Source: Microbacterium sufflavum
GTDB taxonomy: Bacteria > Actinomycetota > Actinomycetes > Actinomycetales > Microbacteriaceae
DNA: 64,000 nucleotides
Reading direction: 5' to 3'
Assembly: GCF_023101165.1 (NCBI RefSeq)
Contig: NZ_CP078076.1
Span: forward strand, 558,001 to 622,000
How positions within the stretch are numbered: the stretch's first letter is position 1; the number at the start of each line of letters is the position of its first letter. This document shows, one piece after another, positions 1 to 8,795 of this stretch. The position numbers and the translations under genes were made by a program. The notes below the pieces were generated by a model. That model was not told where the DNA came from. It saw nothing but the letters and a program-made list of their open reading frames with translations, and did not search any database.

Positions 1-1017
1 CTGCAGCGCGCGGTTGGCGACGTCGAAGCCGGCGTCGGTGGCGAACCGCTTCGCCATGGCGCAGCGCATCGTGGCGTCCGGCGCCTTCGCGTCCACCGCC
101 TCCGCACCGTCGCGCACCATGAGCCGCGCGGCCTGGAGGTCGGTGCGCATGTCGGCGATCGCGAACAGGATCGACTGCTTCTCGGCCAGCGGCTCCCCGA
201 ACGCCACCCGCTCGTGCACGTACTGCACGGCGCGGTCGAGGGCCGCCTGGGCTCCGCCGAGCGAGCAGGCGGCGATGTTGAGGCGCCCGCCGTTGAGCGC
301 CGACATCGCGATCGCGAACCCGCGACCCTCGTCGCCGAGCATCGCGGCTGCGGGCACCCGCACGCCGTCGAGGATCACCTGCCGGGTGGGCTGCGCGTGC
401 CAGCCCATCTTCTTCTCCGGGGCGCCGAAGCTGAGCCCCTCGGCGTCGCCCGGCACGAGGAAGGCGCTGATGCCGCGCGCTCCCGGCTCGCCCGTCCGCG
501 CCATCACGACGTACACGGCCGCCTCGCCCGCCCCCGAGATGAACTGCTTGACGCCGGTGAGCAGGTAGTCGTCGCCGTCGCGCACGGCGCTGGTCGCCAC
601 GTTGGCGGCGTCGGATCCGACCCCCGGCTCGGTGAGGCAGTAGCCGCCGAACTCCTGCATGGCCGTGAGCTGCGGCAGCCAGGTGGCACGCTGGGTGTCG
701 TCGCCATAGGTGTCGATCATCCACACCACCATGTTGTGGATGGAGATGTAGGCGGCGACCGCGGGGTCGGCCTTGGCGAGCTCCTCGAAGATCGCGACGG
801 TGTCGACGCGGGAGAGGCCGGTGCCGCCGTACTCCTCGCTCACGTAGATGCCGCCGAGCCCGAGCTCGCCGCCGCGGTTCAGCGACTCCCGTGGGAACAG
901 GTGCTTCTCGTCGCGCTCGGCGGCCTGCGGGGCGAGCTCGGTCTCGGCGAACTCGCGGACGGCGTCGAGGATGGCCTCGCGCTCCTCGGCGGTGGTGGTG
1001 ACGCTGGTCATGGTCAT
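1..1017 (-). CDS. Acyl-CoA dehydrogenase, C-terminus cut by window edge
   Basis: About 339 residues are visible before the reading frame leaves the window at base 1. The protein is a flavin acyl-CoA dehydrogenase: it has the helical N-terminal domain, the FAD-contacting stretch YCLTEPGVGSDAAN, the FISGAGEA segment of the beta domain and the start of the C-terminal helical bundle (GRLNIAACSLGGAQAALD). The catalytic glutamate region lies mostly beyond the edge. ATG at 1017 is preceded by GAGGAA at a normal distance. It follows mmsA by 17 bases on the same strand, so the two are very probably one transcript. That pairing is typical of valine catabolism, where this enzyme would be isobutyryl-CoA dehydrogenase. 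The family call is firm; the substrate is inferred from context. Confidence 0.92.
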   Translation of the reverse strand, partial: MTMTSVTTTAEEREAILDAVREFAETELAPQAAERDEKHLFPRESLNRGGELGLGGIYVSEEYGGTGLSRVDTVAIFEELAKADPAVAAYISIHNMVVWMIDTYGDDTQRATWLPQLTAMQEFGGYCLTEPGVGSDAANVATSAVRDGDDYLLTGVKQFISGAGEAAVYVVMARTGEPGARGISAFLVPGDAEGLSFGAPEKKMGWHAQPTRQVILDGVRVPAAAMLGDEGRGFAIAMSALNGGRLNIAACSLGGAQAALDRAVQYVHERVAFGEPLAEKQSILFAIADMRTDLQAARLMVRDGAEAVDAKAPDATMRCAMAKRFATDAGFDVANRALQ

Positions 1018-1034
1018 GTCGGTTCCTCGGGCGT

Positions 1035-2534
1035 TCAGTGCATGGTGGGGATGACGAAGCTGGCGCCGTCGCGGATGCCGCTGGGCCAGCGACTCGTCAC
1101 CGTCTTGGTCTTGGTGTAGAAGCGGAAGGCATCGGCGCCGTGCTGGTTGAGGTCGCCGAAGCCGCTGCGCTTCCAGCCGCCGAAGGTGTAGTACGCGATG
1201 GGCACCGGGATCGGCACGTTCACCCCGACCATGCCGACCTCGACGCGGGCGGCGAAGTCGCGGGCCGCGTCGCCGTCGCGCGTGAAGATCGCGACGCCGT
1301 TGCCGTACTCGTGCTCCGAGGCCATCCGCAGCGCCTCCTCGTAGTCCGCGGCCCTCGCGATCACGAGCACGGGGCCGAAGATCTCCTCGCGGTAGATCGC
1401 CATGTCGGTCGTCACGTGGTCGAACAGCGTCGGCCCGAGGTAGAACCCCTCCTCGTGCCCTGGCACCGTGAAGCCGCGGCCGTCGGCGAGGAGCGTCGCC
1501 CCCTCGTCCACGCCCTGCTGGATGTAGCCGGTGACGCGGTCCACGGCGTCGCGCGAGACCAGCGGGCCGTAGTCGACGTCGGCCGCGAGCGAGGGCCCGA
1601 CCCGCAGCTGGGCGACCCGCTCGACGAGCTTGGCCGCGAGCGCGTCCGCCGTCTCCTCCCCCACGGGCACCGCGACCGAGATCGCCATGCAGCGCTCGCC
1701 CGCCGAGCCGTAGCCCGCGCCGATCAGCGCGTCCACCGCCTGGTCGAGGTCGGCGTCGGGCATCACGATCATGTGGTTCTTGGCGCCGCCGAAGCACTGC
1801 GCCCGTTTGCCGTGCGCGGCCGCGGTGGCGTAGATGTACTCGGCGATGGGTGTCGAGCCCACGAAGCCGACCGCGCGGATCCGGTCGTCGCTCAGCAGCG
1901 TGTCGACCGCCTCCTTGTCGCCGTGCACCACGTTGAGCACGCCCGCCGGGAGCCCGGCTTCGAGGAACAGCTCCGCCAGCCGGACGGGCACCGAGGGATC
2001 GCGCTCGCTGGGCTTGAGCACCACGGCGTTGCCGGCGGCGAGCGCGGGCCCGGCCTTCCACAGCGGGATCATGGCCGGGAAGTTGAAGGGGGTGATGGCG
2101 GCGACGACACCGAGGGGCTGTCGCATCGAGTACACGTCGATGCCCGCACCCGCGCCGGTGGAGTACTCCCCCTTGAGCAGGTGGGGCGCTCCGGCGGAGA
2201 ACTCGATCACCTCGAGGCCGCGCTGGATGTCGCCCTTCGCGTCGTCGACGGTCTTGCCGTGCTCGCTCGCCAGCAGCTCGGCGAGCGACTGCATCTCGCG
2301 CTGCGCCAGGTCGAGGAACCGCAGCAGCACCCGCGCGCGCTTCTGCGGATTGGTCGCGGCCCAGGCGGCCTGCGCCTCCTCGGCTGTGGCGATCACGCGG
2401 CGCACCTCCTCGGCGGAGGCGAGCGGCACGCGCGCCTGCACCGCGCCGGTGCTCGGATCGAAGACGTCGGCGAAGCGTCCGTCGTCGGGGGTGAGAAGCG
2501 TTCCGCCTACGAAGTGCGGGATCGTGCGGGTCAT
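1035..2534 (-). CDS. mmsA: Methylmalonate-semialdehyde dehydrogenase (CoA-acylating)
   Basis: A 499-aa aldehyde dehydrogenase of the MmsA/IolA branch. It oxidises methylmalonate semialdehyde (or malonate semialdehyde) with NAD+ and CoA to propionyl-CoA (or acetyl-CoA) and CO2. Visible landmarks are the oxyanion Asn in PFNFP (about residue 151), the cofactor-fold segment GFVGSTPIAEY, the family-typical GGAKNHMIVMPDAD and the catalytic Cys282 in GERCMA. The C-terminal FGGWKRSGFGD is also conserved, and the length is normal. ATG 2534 fits the family N-terminus (MTRTIPHF); a GGAGGG sits about 10 bases upstream. The acyl-CoA dehydrogenase behind it favours valine degradation over inositol breakdown, though iolA function cannot be excluded. 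A near-perfect palindrome covers the expected -35 region. Confidence 0.93.
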   Translation of the reverse strand: MTRTIPHFVGGTLLTPDDGRFADVFDPSTGAVQARVPLASAEEVRRVIATAEEAQAAWAATNPQKRARVLLRFLDLAQREMQSLAELLASEHGKTVDDAKGDIQRGLEVIEFSAGAPHLLKGEYSTGAGAGIDVYSMRQPLGVVAAITPFNFPAMIPLWKAGPALAAGNAVVLKPSERDPSVPVRLAELFLEAGLPAGVLNVVHGDKEAVDTLLSDDRIRAVGFVGSTPIAEYIYATAAAHGKRAQCFGGAKNHMIVMPDADLDQAVDALIGAGYGSAGERCMAISVAVPVGEETADALAAKLVERVAQLRVGPSLAADVDYGPLVSRDAVDRVTGYIQQGVDEGATLLADGRGFTVPGHEEGFYLGPTLFDHVTTDMAIYREEIFGPVLVIARAADYEEALRMASEHEYGNGVAIFTRDGDAARDFAARVEVGMVGVNVPIPVPIAYYTFGGWKRSGFGDLNQHGADAFRFYTKTKTVTSRWPSGIRDGASFVIPTMH

Positions 2535-2591
2535 TGTGTGACATCCCTCCGTGCCGTCGTTGGCACATCGCGAGTTTACTCCGGCGTCCGT

Positions 2592-2619
2592 GAAAATACG
2601 AGGACGTCCTTGTATCTTC
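2592..2619. promoter_or_regulatory. Palindromic operator upstream of mmsA
   Basis: A 28-bp inverted repeat centred on GACGTC; 12 of 14 pairs match (mismatches at 2595/2616 and 2600/2611). The inner core reads AGGACGTCCT flanked by ATAC/GTAT. On the minus strand a -10-like TAAACT (2578-2573) lies 17 bp downstream of the palindrome's left edge, so a bound repressor would cover the -35 position of mmsA. I do not know the cognate regulator, and none of the regulators in the window sits beside it. Confidence 0.6.
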
Positions 2620-2794
2620 GCGCACGGCCGGTCCCCACCCCGAGCGGCGCCGTTCGCACCCCGTTCACCCGCGCGTCACCTCGGCCGATTACAACTGCAG
2701 GTGCACGGACAGTGACTCAGACCGGATCGGGTAATCGCGTCCTCCGTGCGCACGGTGAGCGCTCTCGCTCCCGTCGCGGCCCCCAACGCCGCGT

Positions 2795-2824
2795 GACCCC
2801 CGCCGAATCGGGTCGGCGGGGGTC
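2795..2824 (+). terminator. Orphan terminator-like hairpin in the 2535-2943 gap
   Basis: A perfect 12-bp GC stem (GACCCCCGCCGA with its complement), six-base loop, followed on the plus strand by TTCTCC. No plus-strand gene ends upstream of it; the next gene starts at 2944. It may end a short untranslated transcript or attenuate the 2944 gene. Apart from this hairpin and the mmsA operator I see nothing definite in this 409-base gap. Confidence 0.5.
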
Positions 2825-2943
2825 TTCTCCGTGCGGACGCCGCCGCGCTCCGGCGAAATAGAATCGTGCTGGCGCCGCGACCCTGGCGCCCCCACCCCAC
2901 CCGGCGTCCGCACCCCGATGCCCCCACCCCCGAGGACCGCACC

Positions 2944-3543
2944 ATGTCCGCAACCGCCCCCGTGTCCGAGCCCGTCACCGTCTCCATCCGCCGCGAGGTC
3001 GACCCCGAGCGCATCGCCGAGGCGACCGCCTGGGTGCAGACCGGCGTGAACCTGGCGACGAAGTACCCGGGCTTCCTCGGCTCGGGGTGGGTGCGCGCGG
3101 GCGAGGACTCGCAGGTGTGGCACATGCTCTACCGCTTCGCGAGCGAGGAGTCGCTGACCGCCTGGGAGCAGTCGGGCGAGCGCACCTGGTGGCTCTCCAT
3201 GGGCGAGGGCTTCGTGCGCAGCGAACGCTCCAAGCGCCGCACCGGCATCGAGGGGTGGTTCGACGAGCCGTCCACCGGCTCCATCCCCGTGGTCGAGCCC
3301 GACGGCACGACCACGGTCGCGGTGGCCCCCGCACCGCCGCGCTGGAAGCAGGCGGTGTCGATCTGGCTCGGGTTCTTCCCCGTCAACCTCGCCTTCACGT
3401 ACGCCATGAGCCCGGTGCCGGGATGGGACGGCCTGCCGATCTGGCTGCGCGTTCTCGCGACCACGCTCGTGCTCACGCCGATCATGACCTACTGGGTGCT
3501 CCCCTGGGTCACCCGCTCGCTGCGCGGCTGGCTCGCCCGCTGA
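2944..3543 (+). CDS. ABM-domain protein with two membrane helices
   Basis: A 199-aa protein. Residues about 12-100 look like an antibiotic-biosynthesis-monooxygenase (dimeric alpha/beta-barrel) fold: a VSIRREVDPERIAEA start, then a GFLGSGWVRAG strand and a WHMLYRFAS strand. After a proline-rich linker there are two hydrophobic helices (about 135-155 and 164-185), ending in an arginine-rich tail, so the domain is membrane-anchored. ATG 2944 has GAGGACCG in front. Proteins of this architecture are common and mostly uncharacterised; I would not claim an oxygenase reaction. It is convergent with the MFS gene, whose stop lies 3 bases away. Confidence 0.75.
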   Translation: MSATAPVSEPVTVSIRREVDPERIAEATAWVQTGVNLATKYPGFLGSGWVRAGEDSQVWHMLYRFASEESLTAWEQSGERTWWLSMGEGFVRSERSKRRTGIEGWFDEPSTGSIPVVEPDGTTTVAVAPAPPRWKQAVSIWLGFFPVNLAFTYAMSPVPGWDGLPIWLRVLATTLVLTPIMTYWVLPWVTRSLRGWLAR

Positions 3544-3546
3544 CGC

Positions 3547-5025
3547 TCACGCGCCGTCCGGCGTGACCTTCTTCTTCCCCGGCTCGACGAGCGACAGCGG
3601 ATCCGCGATGTCCTCCAGCGACTTGCCCGCCGCGCTCACCCCGAACACCCCGCAGACCACGCCGCCGAACATCATGATCGCGGCACCGAGCACATAGCCC
3701 CAGAAGAGCGGGCCGCGGTCGCCGGACTCGGCACTCGCCCCGATCAGCGCCCCGTAGAGCACCGGGGCGATCGCGCCGACGAGCTGGCCGATGGAGAAGA
3801 CGTACGAGATCACCTGACTGCGCAGCTCCAGCGGGAAGATCTCGCTCACCGTCAGGTAGGCGGCGGACGCACCGGCGGAGGCGAAGAAGAACGAGGCGCA
3901 CCAGAACGCCGTGTGCGTCGCCGCGTTCAGAACGCCCGCGTTGAACAGGAAGGCGCTGACCAGCAGGATCAGCCCGGCGAGCACGTACGTGCCGAACAGC
4001 ATGCGGCGCCGGCCCCACGTGTCGAAGAAGTGGCCGAGGATGAGGGCGCCGGCGAGGTTGCCGACCGCGAAGACGATGAAGTACTGCGAGGCGGAGGCGG
4101 GCGGGGTGTCGTAGAAGTTCTCGAGCACCAGCGCGTAGGTGAAGAAGATCGCGTTGTAGAGGAACGACTGCGTCACCATCATCGTGATGCCGACCAGCGT
4201 GCGACGCGGGTACTTTTGGAACAGCACCTTCGCGATCACCAGGAACGGCACGCTGCCGTACTCCTTGACCGTGATCGCCTTGTCCTCGTCGACCGGGTCG
4301 ATCGTCTTGCCCTCCTTGCGGATGCGCTCCTCGATCGCGTCGACGTTGCGCTCCGCCTCCTCCTCACGGCCGTGCGTCATCTGCCAGCGCGGGCTCTCCG
4401 GGATGTGCCGACGCAGCCAGATGATCAGCAGGCCGAGGATCGGACCGACGAAGAAGCTGAGCCGCCAGCCCAGGTCGGCGGGCAGGAGGTCGGTGTTGAG
4501 GAAGAACATGTTCGCCACGGCACCCAGGGCGGCACCGCCCCAGTAGGTGCCGTTGATCGCGATGTCGACGCGGCCGCGGTACTTCGCCGGGATGATCTCG
4601 TCGATCGCGGAGTTGATGGCGGCGTACTCGCCGCCGATGCCCGCGCCGGCGACGAACCGCCAGATGTAGAAGAACCACGGGGCGAACGCGAGACCGGCCA
4701 CCGCGGAGCCCACGAGGTAGACCGCGAGCGAGATCAGGAAGAGGTTCTTGCGGCCGAGGCGATCGGCGAGGCGACCGAACACCAGCGCCCCGAAGACCTG
4801 GCCCAGCAGGTAGCACGTGCCGGCGAGACCCACCTCGGCCGGGCCCATGCCGAGGGTCTCGGCATAGCCGTTCGCGGCGACGATCTGCACCTCGAGCCCG
4901 TCGAGGATCCACGAGAAGCCGAGGCCGACGACGATCATCCAGTGGAAGCGCGACCACGGCAGCCGGTCCATGCGCGCCGGGACGAGCGACCGGACCTCCT
5001 TGACGGTGACCTCGGATGCGGACAT
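3547..5025 (-). CDS. MFS transporter, metabolite:H+ symporter/sugar-porter type
   Basis: A 492-aa major facilitator with about 12 membrane segments. The loop 2-3 signature GRLADRLGRKNLF and the related GHFFDTWGRRRMLF in the second half are both present, together with GAGIGGEYAAINSAIDE in helix 5, typical of the symporter subfamily that carries organic acids or sugars. A long charged central loop (about residues 205-265) separates the halves. ATG 5025 has a strong AAGGAGG 5 bases upstream, so the longer reading from 5061 is not needed. It lies behind the prp operon but after a strong hairpin, so expression is probably separate. Propionate or another short organic acid is a context guess only. 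Confidence 0.85.
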   Translation of the reverse strand: MSASEVTVKEVRSLVPARMDRLPWSRFHWMIVVGLGFSWILDGLEVQIVAANGYAETLGMGPAEVGLAGTCYLLGQVFGALVFGRLADRLGRKNLFLISLAVYLVGSAVAGLAFAPWFFYIWRFVAGAGIGGEYAAINSAIDEIIPAKYRGRVDIAINGTYWGGAALGAVANMFFLNTDLLPADLGWRLSFFVGPILGLLIIWLRRHIPESPRWQMTHGREEEAERNVDAIEERIRKEGKTIDPVDEDKAITVKEYGSVPFLVIAKVLFQKYPRRTLVGITMMVTQSFLYNAIFFTYALVLENFYDTPPASASQYFIVFAVGNLAGALILGHFFDTWGRRRMLFGTYVLAGLILLVSAFLFNAGVLNAATHTAFWCASFFFASAGASAAYLTVSEIFPLELRSQVISYVFSIGQLVGAIAPVLYGALIGASAESGDRGPLFWGYVLGAAIMMFGGVVCGVFGVSAAGKSLEDIADPLSLVEPGKKKVTPDGA

Positions 5026-5123
5026 GAACCCTCCTTCGTGCGGGGCGCGAACGGCCCGCATCCGGTTCTACTCCGCCCGGGAATTCGCCGCATCGCCTTG
5101 ACCCCGAGGGCTCCATCACGCTA

Positions 5124-5153
5124 CAGCGCCGCCGAGAACCCTCGGCGGCGCTG
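5124..5153 (-). terminator. Terminator hairpin after prpC
   Basis: A perfect 13-bp stem (CAGCGCCGCCGAG and its complement) with a 4-base loop, 21 bp past the prpC stop. There is no U-tract on the minus strand, as is common for actinobacterial terminators. It separates the prp operon from the MFS gene. Confidence 0.75.
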
Positions 5154-5173
5154 TCAGATCCTGCTCGCGGCGG

Positions 5174-6364
5174 TCAGGCCGACGCCTCCTCGGGGCGCTC
5201 CTGCACCTCGATCGCGGCGGTGTCCGGCGTGTACCCCTCGACGTGCCGCTCCTCGGCTCCGACGTACGCCGAGAGCGGCCGGATCAGGGCGTTCGACGAC
5301 TGCTGCTCCAGGATGTGCGCCGTCCACCCCGTGATCCGCGCCGCGACGAAAAGCGGCGTGAAGGTCAGGGTGTCGAAGCCGATCAGGTTGTAGGCGGGGC
5401 CCGACGGGTAGTCCAGGTTCGGGTAGATGCCCTTGCGCTCCACGAACTCGCCCTCCAGACGCTCGTAGAGCTCGGCCACCTCCGGGCGGTCGTAGTGGCG
5501 CACCAGGGTGTCGAGCGCGGCCTTCATGGTGGGCACCCGCGAGTCGCCGCGCTTGTAGACGCGGTGACCGAACCCCATGATCTTGCGCTTCTCGGCCAGC
5601 GCCGTGTCGAGCCACTCGGTCACGCGGTCGGCCGCGCCGATCTCGTCGAAGATGTGCATCACGGCCTCGTTCGCACCGCCGTGCAGCGGGCCCTTGAGCG
5701 CCCCGATCGCCCCGACGACCGCGGAGTACAGGTCGCTGAGCGTCGAGGTGATCACGCGCGCCGTGAAGGTGGACGCGTTGAAGGAGTGCTCCGCGTAGAG
5801 CGTCATCGAGCGGTTGAACGCATCGACCACCACCGGGTCCTGCTCCTCGCCGAACGTCATCCAGAGGAAGTTCGCCGCGTAGTCCAGGTCGTCCCGCGGC
5901 TCGACCGCCGGCAGGTCCCGCCGCCGCCGCTGCCCGTAGGCGACGATCGCCGGAAGGGCCGCGAACAGGCGCAGGCTGCGCTCCAGGTTGACCTCGGGCG
6001 TGCCGACCGCATCGAGCACGTTGCGGATGCCGGCCGTCTCGACCGCGCCGATCACGCTCACCGCCGTGCGGACCTCGTCCATCGGGTGGGCGTCCAGCGG
6101 CAGCCGGTCGATCGCATCCTTCACCTCGGGCGTGAGGGCGCGGTGCCGCCGCTCCTCCAGCCGGAACGCCGCGAGCTCGTCCCCCGTGGGCAGCTCGCCG
6201 TTCCACAGCAGATACGCGACGGCCTCGAACGGCTGCGTGTCGGCGAGTTCCTGCACCGGGTAGCCGCGGTACAGCAGGCTGTTCGTCTCGGGGTTGACCT
6301 TCGAGATCGCGGTCGTGTCGACGACGACCCCCGCGAGGCCCTTCTTGATGTCCGGCTCGGTCAT
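5174..6364 (-). CDS. prpC: 2-Methylcitrate synthase
   Basis: A 396-aa type II citrate synthase family enzyme. It joins propionyl-CoA (and often acetyl-CoA) to oxaloacetate. The active-site histidines are visible as His228 in GPLHGGAN and His267 in MGFGHRVYK, and the N-terminal VVVDTTAISKVNPETNSLLYRGYP is typical of PrpC/short citrate synthases. ATG 6364 is chosen over GTG 6370 because AAGGAG stands 5 bases before the ATG and the GTG would overlap it. It starts 2 bases after the prpB stop. Its place last in prpDBC is what separates it from a housekeeping citrate synthase. Confidence 0.93.
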   Translation of the reverse strand: MTEPDIKKGLAGVVVDTTAISKVNPETNSLLYRGYPVQELADTQPFEAVAYLLWNGELPTGDELAAFRLEERRHRALTPEVKDAIDRLPLDAHPMDEVRTAVSVIGAVETAGIRNVLDAVGTPEVNLERSLRLFAALPAIVAYGQRRRRDLPAVEPRDDLDYAANFLWMTFGEEQDPVVVDAFNRSMTLYAEHSFNASTFTARVITSTLSDLYSAVVGAIGALKGPLHGGANEAVMHIFDEIGAADRVTEWLDTALAEKRKIMGFGHRVYKRGDSRVPTMKAALDTLVRHYDRPEVAELYERLEGEFVERKGIYPNLDYPSGPAYNLIGFDTLTFTPLFVAARITGWTAHILEQQSSNALIRPLSAYVGAEERHVEGYTPDTAAIEVQERPEEASA

Positions 6365-6366
6365 GC

Positions 6367-7269
6367 TCACTCCTTCGTGATGGTGAAGTTGAAGACCCCG
6401 GAGTCGAAGTGGTTGTACGACTCGTAGTCGATCAGGTCGTAGAGATCGGCGCGGTGCTGCATCTCGCCGAGCGTCGAGGTCAGATGCCCCTCGTCGTTCA
6501 GCGTATCGAGCGCACGGCCCGCGGCGCCCATCGCGATCCGCAGCAGCGACACCGGCCAGATCACCATCCGCACCCCGGCGCTGCGGAGCTGGTCGACCGA
6601 GAACAGCTCGCTCTTGCCGAACTCGGTCATGTTCGCGAGGATCGGCACGTCGAGCGCCTCCGCCATCGCCTCGAACTCGTCGAGCGTTCGCATCGCCTCG
6701 GGGAAGATCGCGTCGGCACCCGCGTCGACCAGGGCCTTCGCGCGGTCGATCGCGGCGTCCAGTCCCTCGATCGCCCGGATGTCGGTGCGCGCCATGATCA
6801 GGAAGTTCTCGTCGCGGCGGGCGTCGGCGGCGGCACGGATGCGCTTGATCGCGGTGTCCTCATCGACCACGCTCTTGCCGTCGAGGTGACCGCAGCGCTT
6901 CGGGTTGATCTGGTCCTCGATGTGGGTGCCGGCGAGTCCCGCGTCCTCCAGCTCCTGAATGGTGCGGGCCACGTTCATGGGCTCGCCGAAGCCGGTGTCG
7001 GCGTCGACGATCGCGGGCAGGTCGGTCATGCGCGCGATCTGCTTGGCGCGTCCGGCGACCTCGGTCAGCGTCGTGAGGCCGATGTCGGGCAGCCCCAGGT
7101 CGGCGGAGAGCACCGCGCCCGAGATGTACACGCCGTCGAACCCCTTCTGCTCGATCAGCCGGGCGCTGAGCGGGTTGAACGCGCCGGGGAACCGCAGCAG
7201 CTCGCCCGAGGACAGGCGCTCCCGGAACAGCCGCCGCTTCTCGGCGGGCGTGACGGTGGAGTACAGCAT
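6367..7269 (-). CDS. prpB: Methylisocitrate lyase
   Basis: A 300-aa isocitrate-lyase-superfamily enzyme that splits 2-methylisocitrate into pyruvate and succinate. The active-site loop KRCGH (Cys126) and the Mg2+-binding DADTGFG (Asp89, Asp91) are intact, as are the NPLSARL and PVSLLRIAM segments. KRCGH is the form seen in PrpB and isocitrate lyases, but the short length fits PrpB. The start overlaps the prpD stop as ATGA, so translation is coupled. It acts on the product of PrpD and a hydratase; no separate AcnD/aconitase is encoded here. Confidence 0.94.
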   Translation of the reverse strand: MLYSTVTPAEKRRLFRERLSSGELLRFPGAFNPLSARLIEQKGFDGVYISGAVLSADLGLPDIGLTTLTEVAGRAKQIARMTDLPAIVDADTGFGEPMNVARTIQELEDAGLAGTHIEDQINPKRCGHLDGKSVVDEDTAIKRIRAAADARRDENFLIMARTDIRAIEGLDAAIDRAKALVDAGADAIFPEAMRTLDEFEAMAEALDVPILANMTEFGKSELFSVDQLRSAGVRMVIWPVSLLRIAMGAAGRALDTLNDEGHLTSTLGEMQHRADLYDLIDYESYNHFDSGVFNFTITKE

Positions 7270-8795
7270 CAGAACAGGCCTCGGGGAGCCGGGGCGGCGT
7301 CGAGCACACCGGGCTTCGCGACGATCGACAGCTCGGCGACCTGGGCGGCCGTGAGCTCGGGGAGGCGCTGCACGAGCTCCAGGAACCGCTCGATCTCGGC
7401 CGGCTCCAGCACGGGCTCCGCGAGCAGACGGAACTTCGCGATGTAGTCGGCGCGGGCGAACGGTCGCGCGCCCAGCGGGTGCGCATCGGCCACGGCGATC
7501 TCGTCGACCACGGTGCTGCCGTCGGTGAGGCGGATCTCGACGCGACCGCCGAACGCCTTCTCGTCCGGATCCTCCGAGTGGTAGCGACGCGTCCACTCCG
7601 GGTCCTCGGCCGTGGTGATCTTGTGCCACAGGGCGACCGTGTCGGCGCGGCCCGCGCGCTCCGGGGCGTACGAGTCGACGTGGTGCCAGCCGCCGTCCTG
7701 CAGCGCGACCGCGAAGATGTACGGCACCGAGTGGTCGAGGGTCTCGCGCGACGCGGTGGGGTCGTACTTCTGCGGGTCGTTCGCGCCGGAGCCGATCACG
7801 TTGTGCGTGTGGTGGCTGGTGTGGATGACGATGGACTCGATGTTCGCGGGGTCGCGGAGGGCCGGGTTCGCGAGGCCGAGGCGGCGGGCGAGGTCGATCA
7901 GCGCCTGCGCCTGGTACTCCGCGGAGTGCTCCTTCGTGTACGAGTCGAGGATCGCGCGCTTCGGCTCACCCGCGGCGGGCAGCGGCACGTCGTACGCGGC
8001 GTCCTTGCCATCGAGCATCCAGGCGATCACGCCGTCCTCGCCCTCGTAGATCGGTGCCGGGCTGGTCTGTCCGCGCATCGCCCGGTCGACCGCCTCGACG
8101 GCCATCTTGCCCGCGAAGGCCGGGGCGTGCGCCTTCCACGTGGAGATCTCGCCCTTGCGGCTCTGCCGGGTCGCGGTGGTGGTGTGCAGCGCCTGGCCGA
8201 CCGCCTGGTAGATGGTCTCGACGTCGAGGTCGAGCAGGGTGCCGATGCCGGCCGCGGCCGACGGGCCGAGGTGGGCGACGTGGTCGATCTTGTGCCGGTG
8301 CAGGCAGATCGCGCGCACCAGGTCCATCTGGATCTCGTAGCCGGTGGCGATGCCCCGCACGAGCGCCCGGCCGTCTTTGCCCGCGTGCTGGGCGACCGCG
8401 AGGATCGGCGGGATGTTGTCACCGGGGTGCGAGTACTCGGCGGCGAGGAACGTGTCGTGGTAGTCGAGCTCGCGCACGGCGACACCGTTCGCCCACGCCG
8501 CCCACTCCGGGCTGGTGCGGTGGTCGAGCGCGGCGCCGAACAGGTTCGCCCCGGCACCCCCGGTCGACACCGGGTGGCTGAACGCCTGCGCGCGGGCGGC
8601 CACGATGGGGGCGCGGGTGAGCGAGGCCGCGGCGACGGCGGCGTTGTCGATGATGCGGTTGACGATCATGTCGACGACGGGCTGCTCGACCTCGACCCGG
8701 TCGACGGCGACCTCGGCGATCTTCCACGCGAGCTGGTCCTCGCGGGCGAGGTTCTCGGAGCTGGCGTGCACGCGGACGTGGTGGGTGACGGTCAT
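7269..8795 (-). CDS. prpD: 2-Methylcitrate dehydratase (MmgE/PrpD family)
   Basis: A 508-aa PrpD, the usual full length. It removes water from 2-methylcitrate in the methylcitrate cycle. Recognisable stretches are the N-terminal [13 protein letters not shown], the substrate-pocket region [22 protein letters not shown], the [16 protein letters not shown] segment, and the C-terminal [20 protein letters not shown]. No iron-sulfur cysteines are expected in this family. The start overlaps the gntR stop as ATGA, so the regulator and enzymes form one unit. Confidence 0.94.
   Translation of the reverse strand: MTVTHHVRVHASSENLAREDQLAWKIAEVAVDRVEVEQPVVDMIVNRIIDNAAVAAASLTRAPIVAARAQAFSHPVSTGGAGANLFGAALDHRTSPEWAAWANGVAVRELDYHDTFLAAEYSHPGDNIPPILAVAQHAGKDGRALVRGIATGYEIQMDLVRAICLHRHKIDHVAHLGPSAAAGIGTLLDLDVETIYQAVGQALHTTTATRQSRKGEISTWKAHAPAFAGKMAVEAVDRAMRGQTSPAPIYEGEDGVIAWMLDGKDAAYDVPLPAAGEPKRAILDSYTKEHSAEYQAQALIDLARRLGLANPALRDPANIESIVIHTSHHTHNVIGSGANDPQKYDPTASRETLDHSVPYIFAVALQDGGWHHVDSYAPERAGRADTVALWHKITTAEDPEWTRRYHSEDPDEKAFGGRVEIRLTDGSTVVDEIAVADAHPLGARPFARADYIAKFRLLAEPVLEPAEIERFLELVQRLPELTAAQVAELSIVAKPGVLDAAPAPRGLF

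Noticed and set aside
1038..2861. A 607-codon open frame opposite mmsA
   Set aside because: Same antisense artefact; the mmsA frame carries all catalytic motifs.
5174..6364. Calling this gene housekeeping citrate synthase
   Set aside because: The prpD-prpB-prpC context and short type II form favour 2-methylcitrate synthase.
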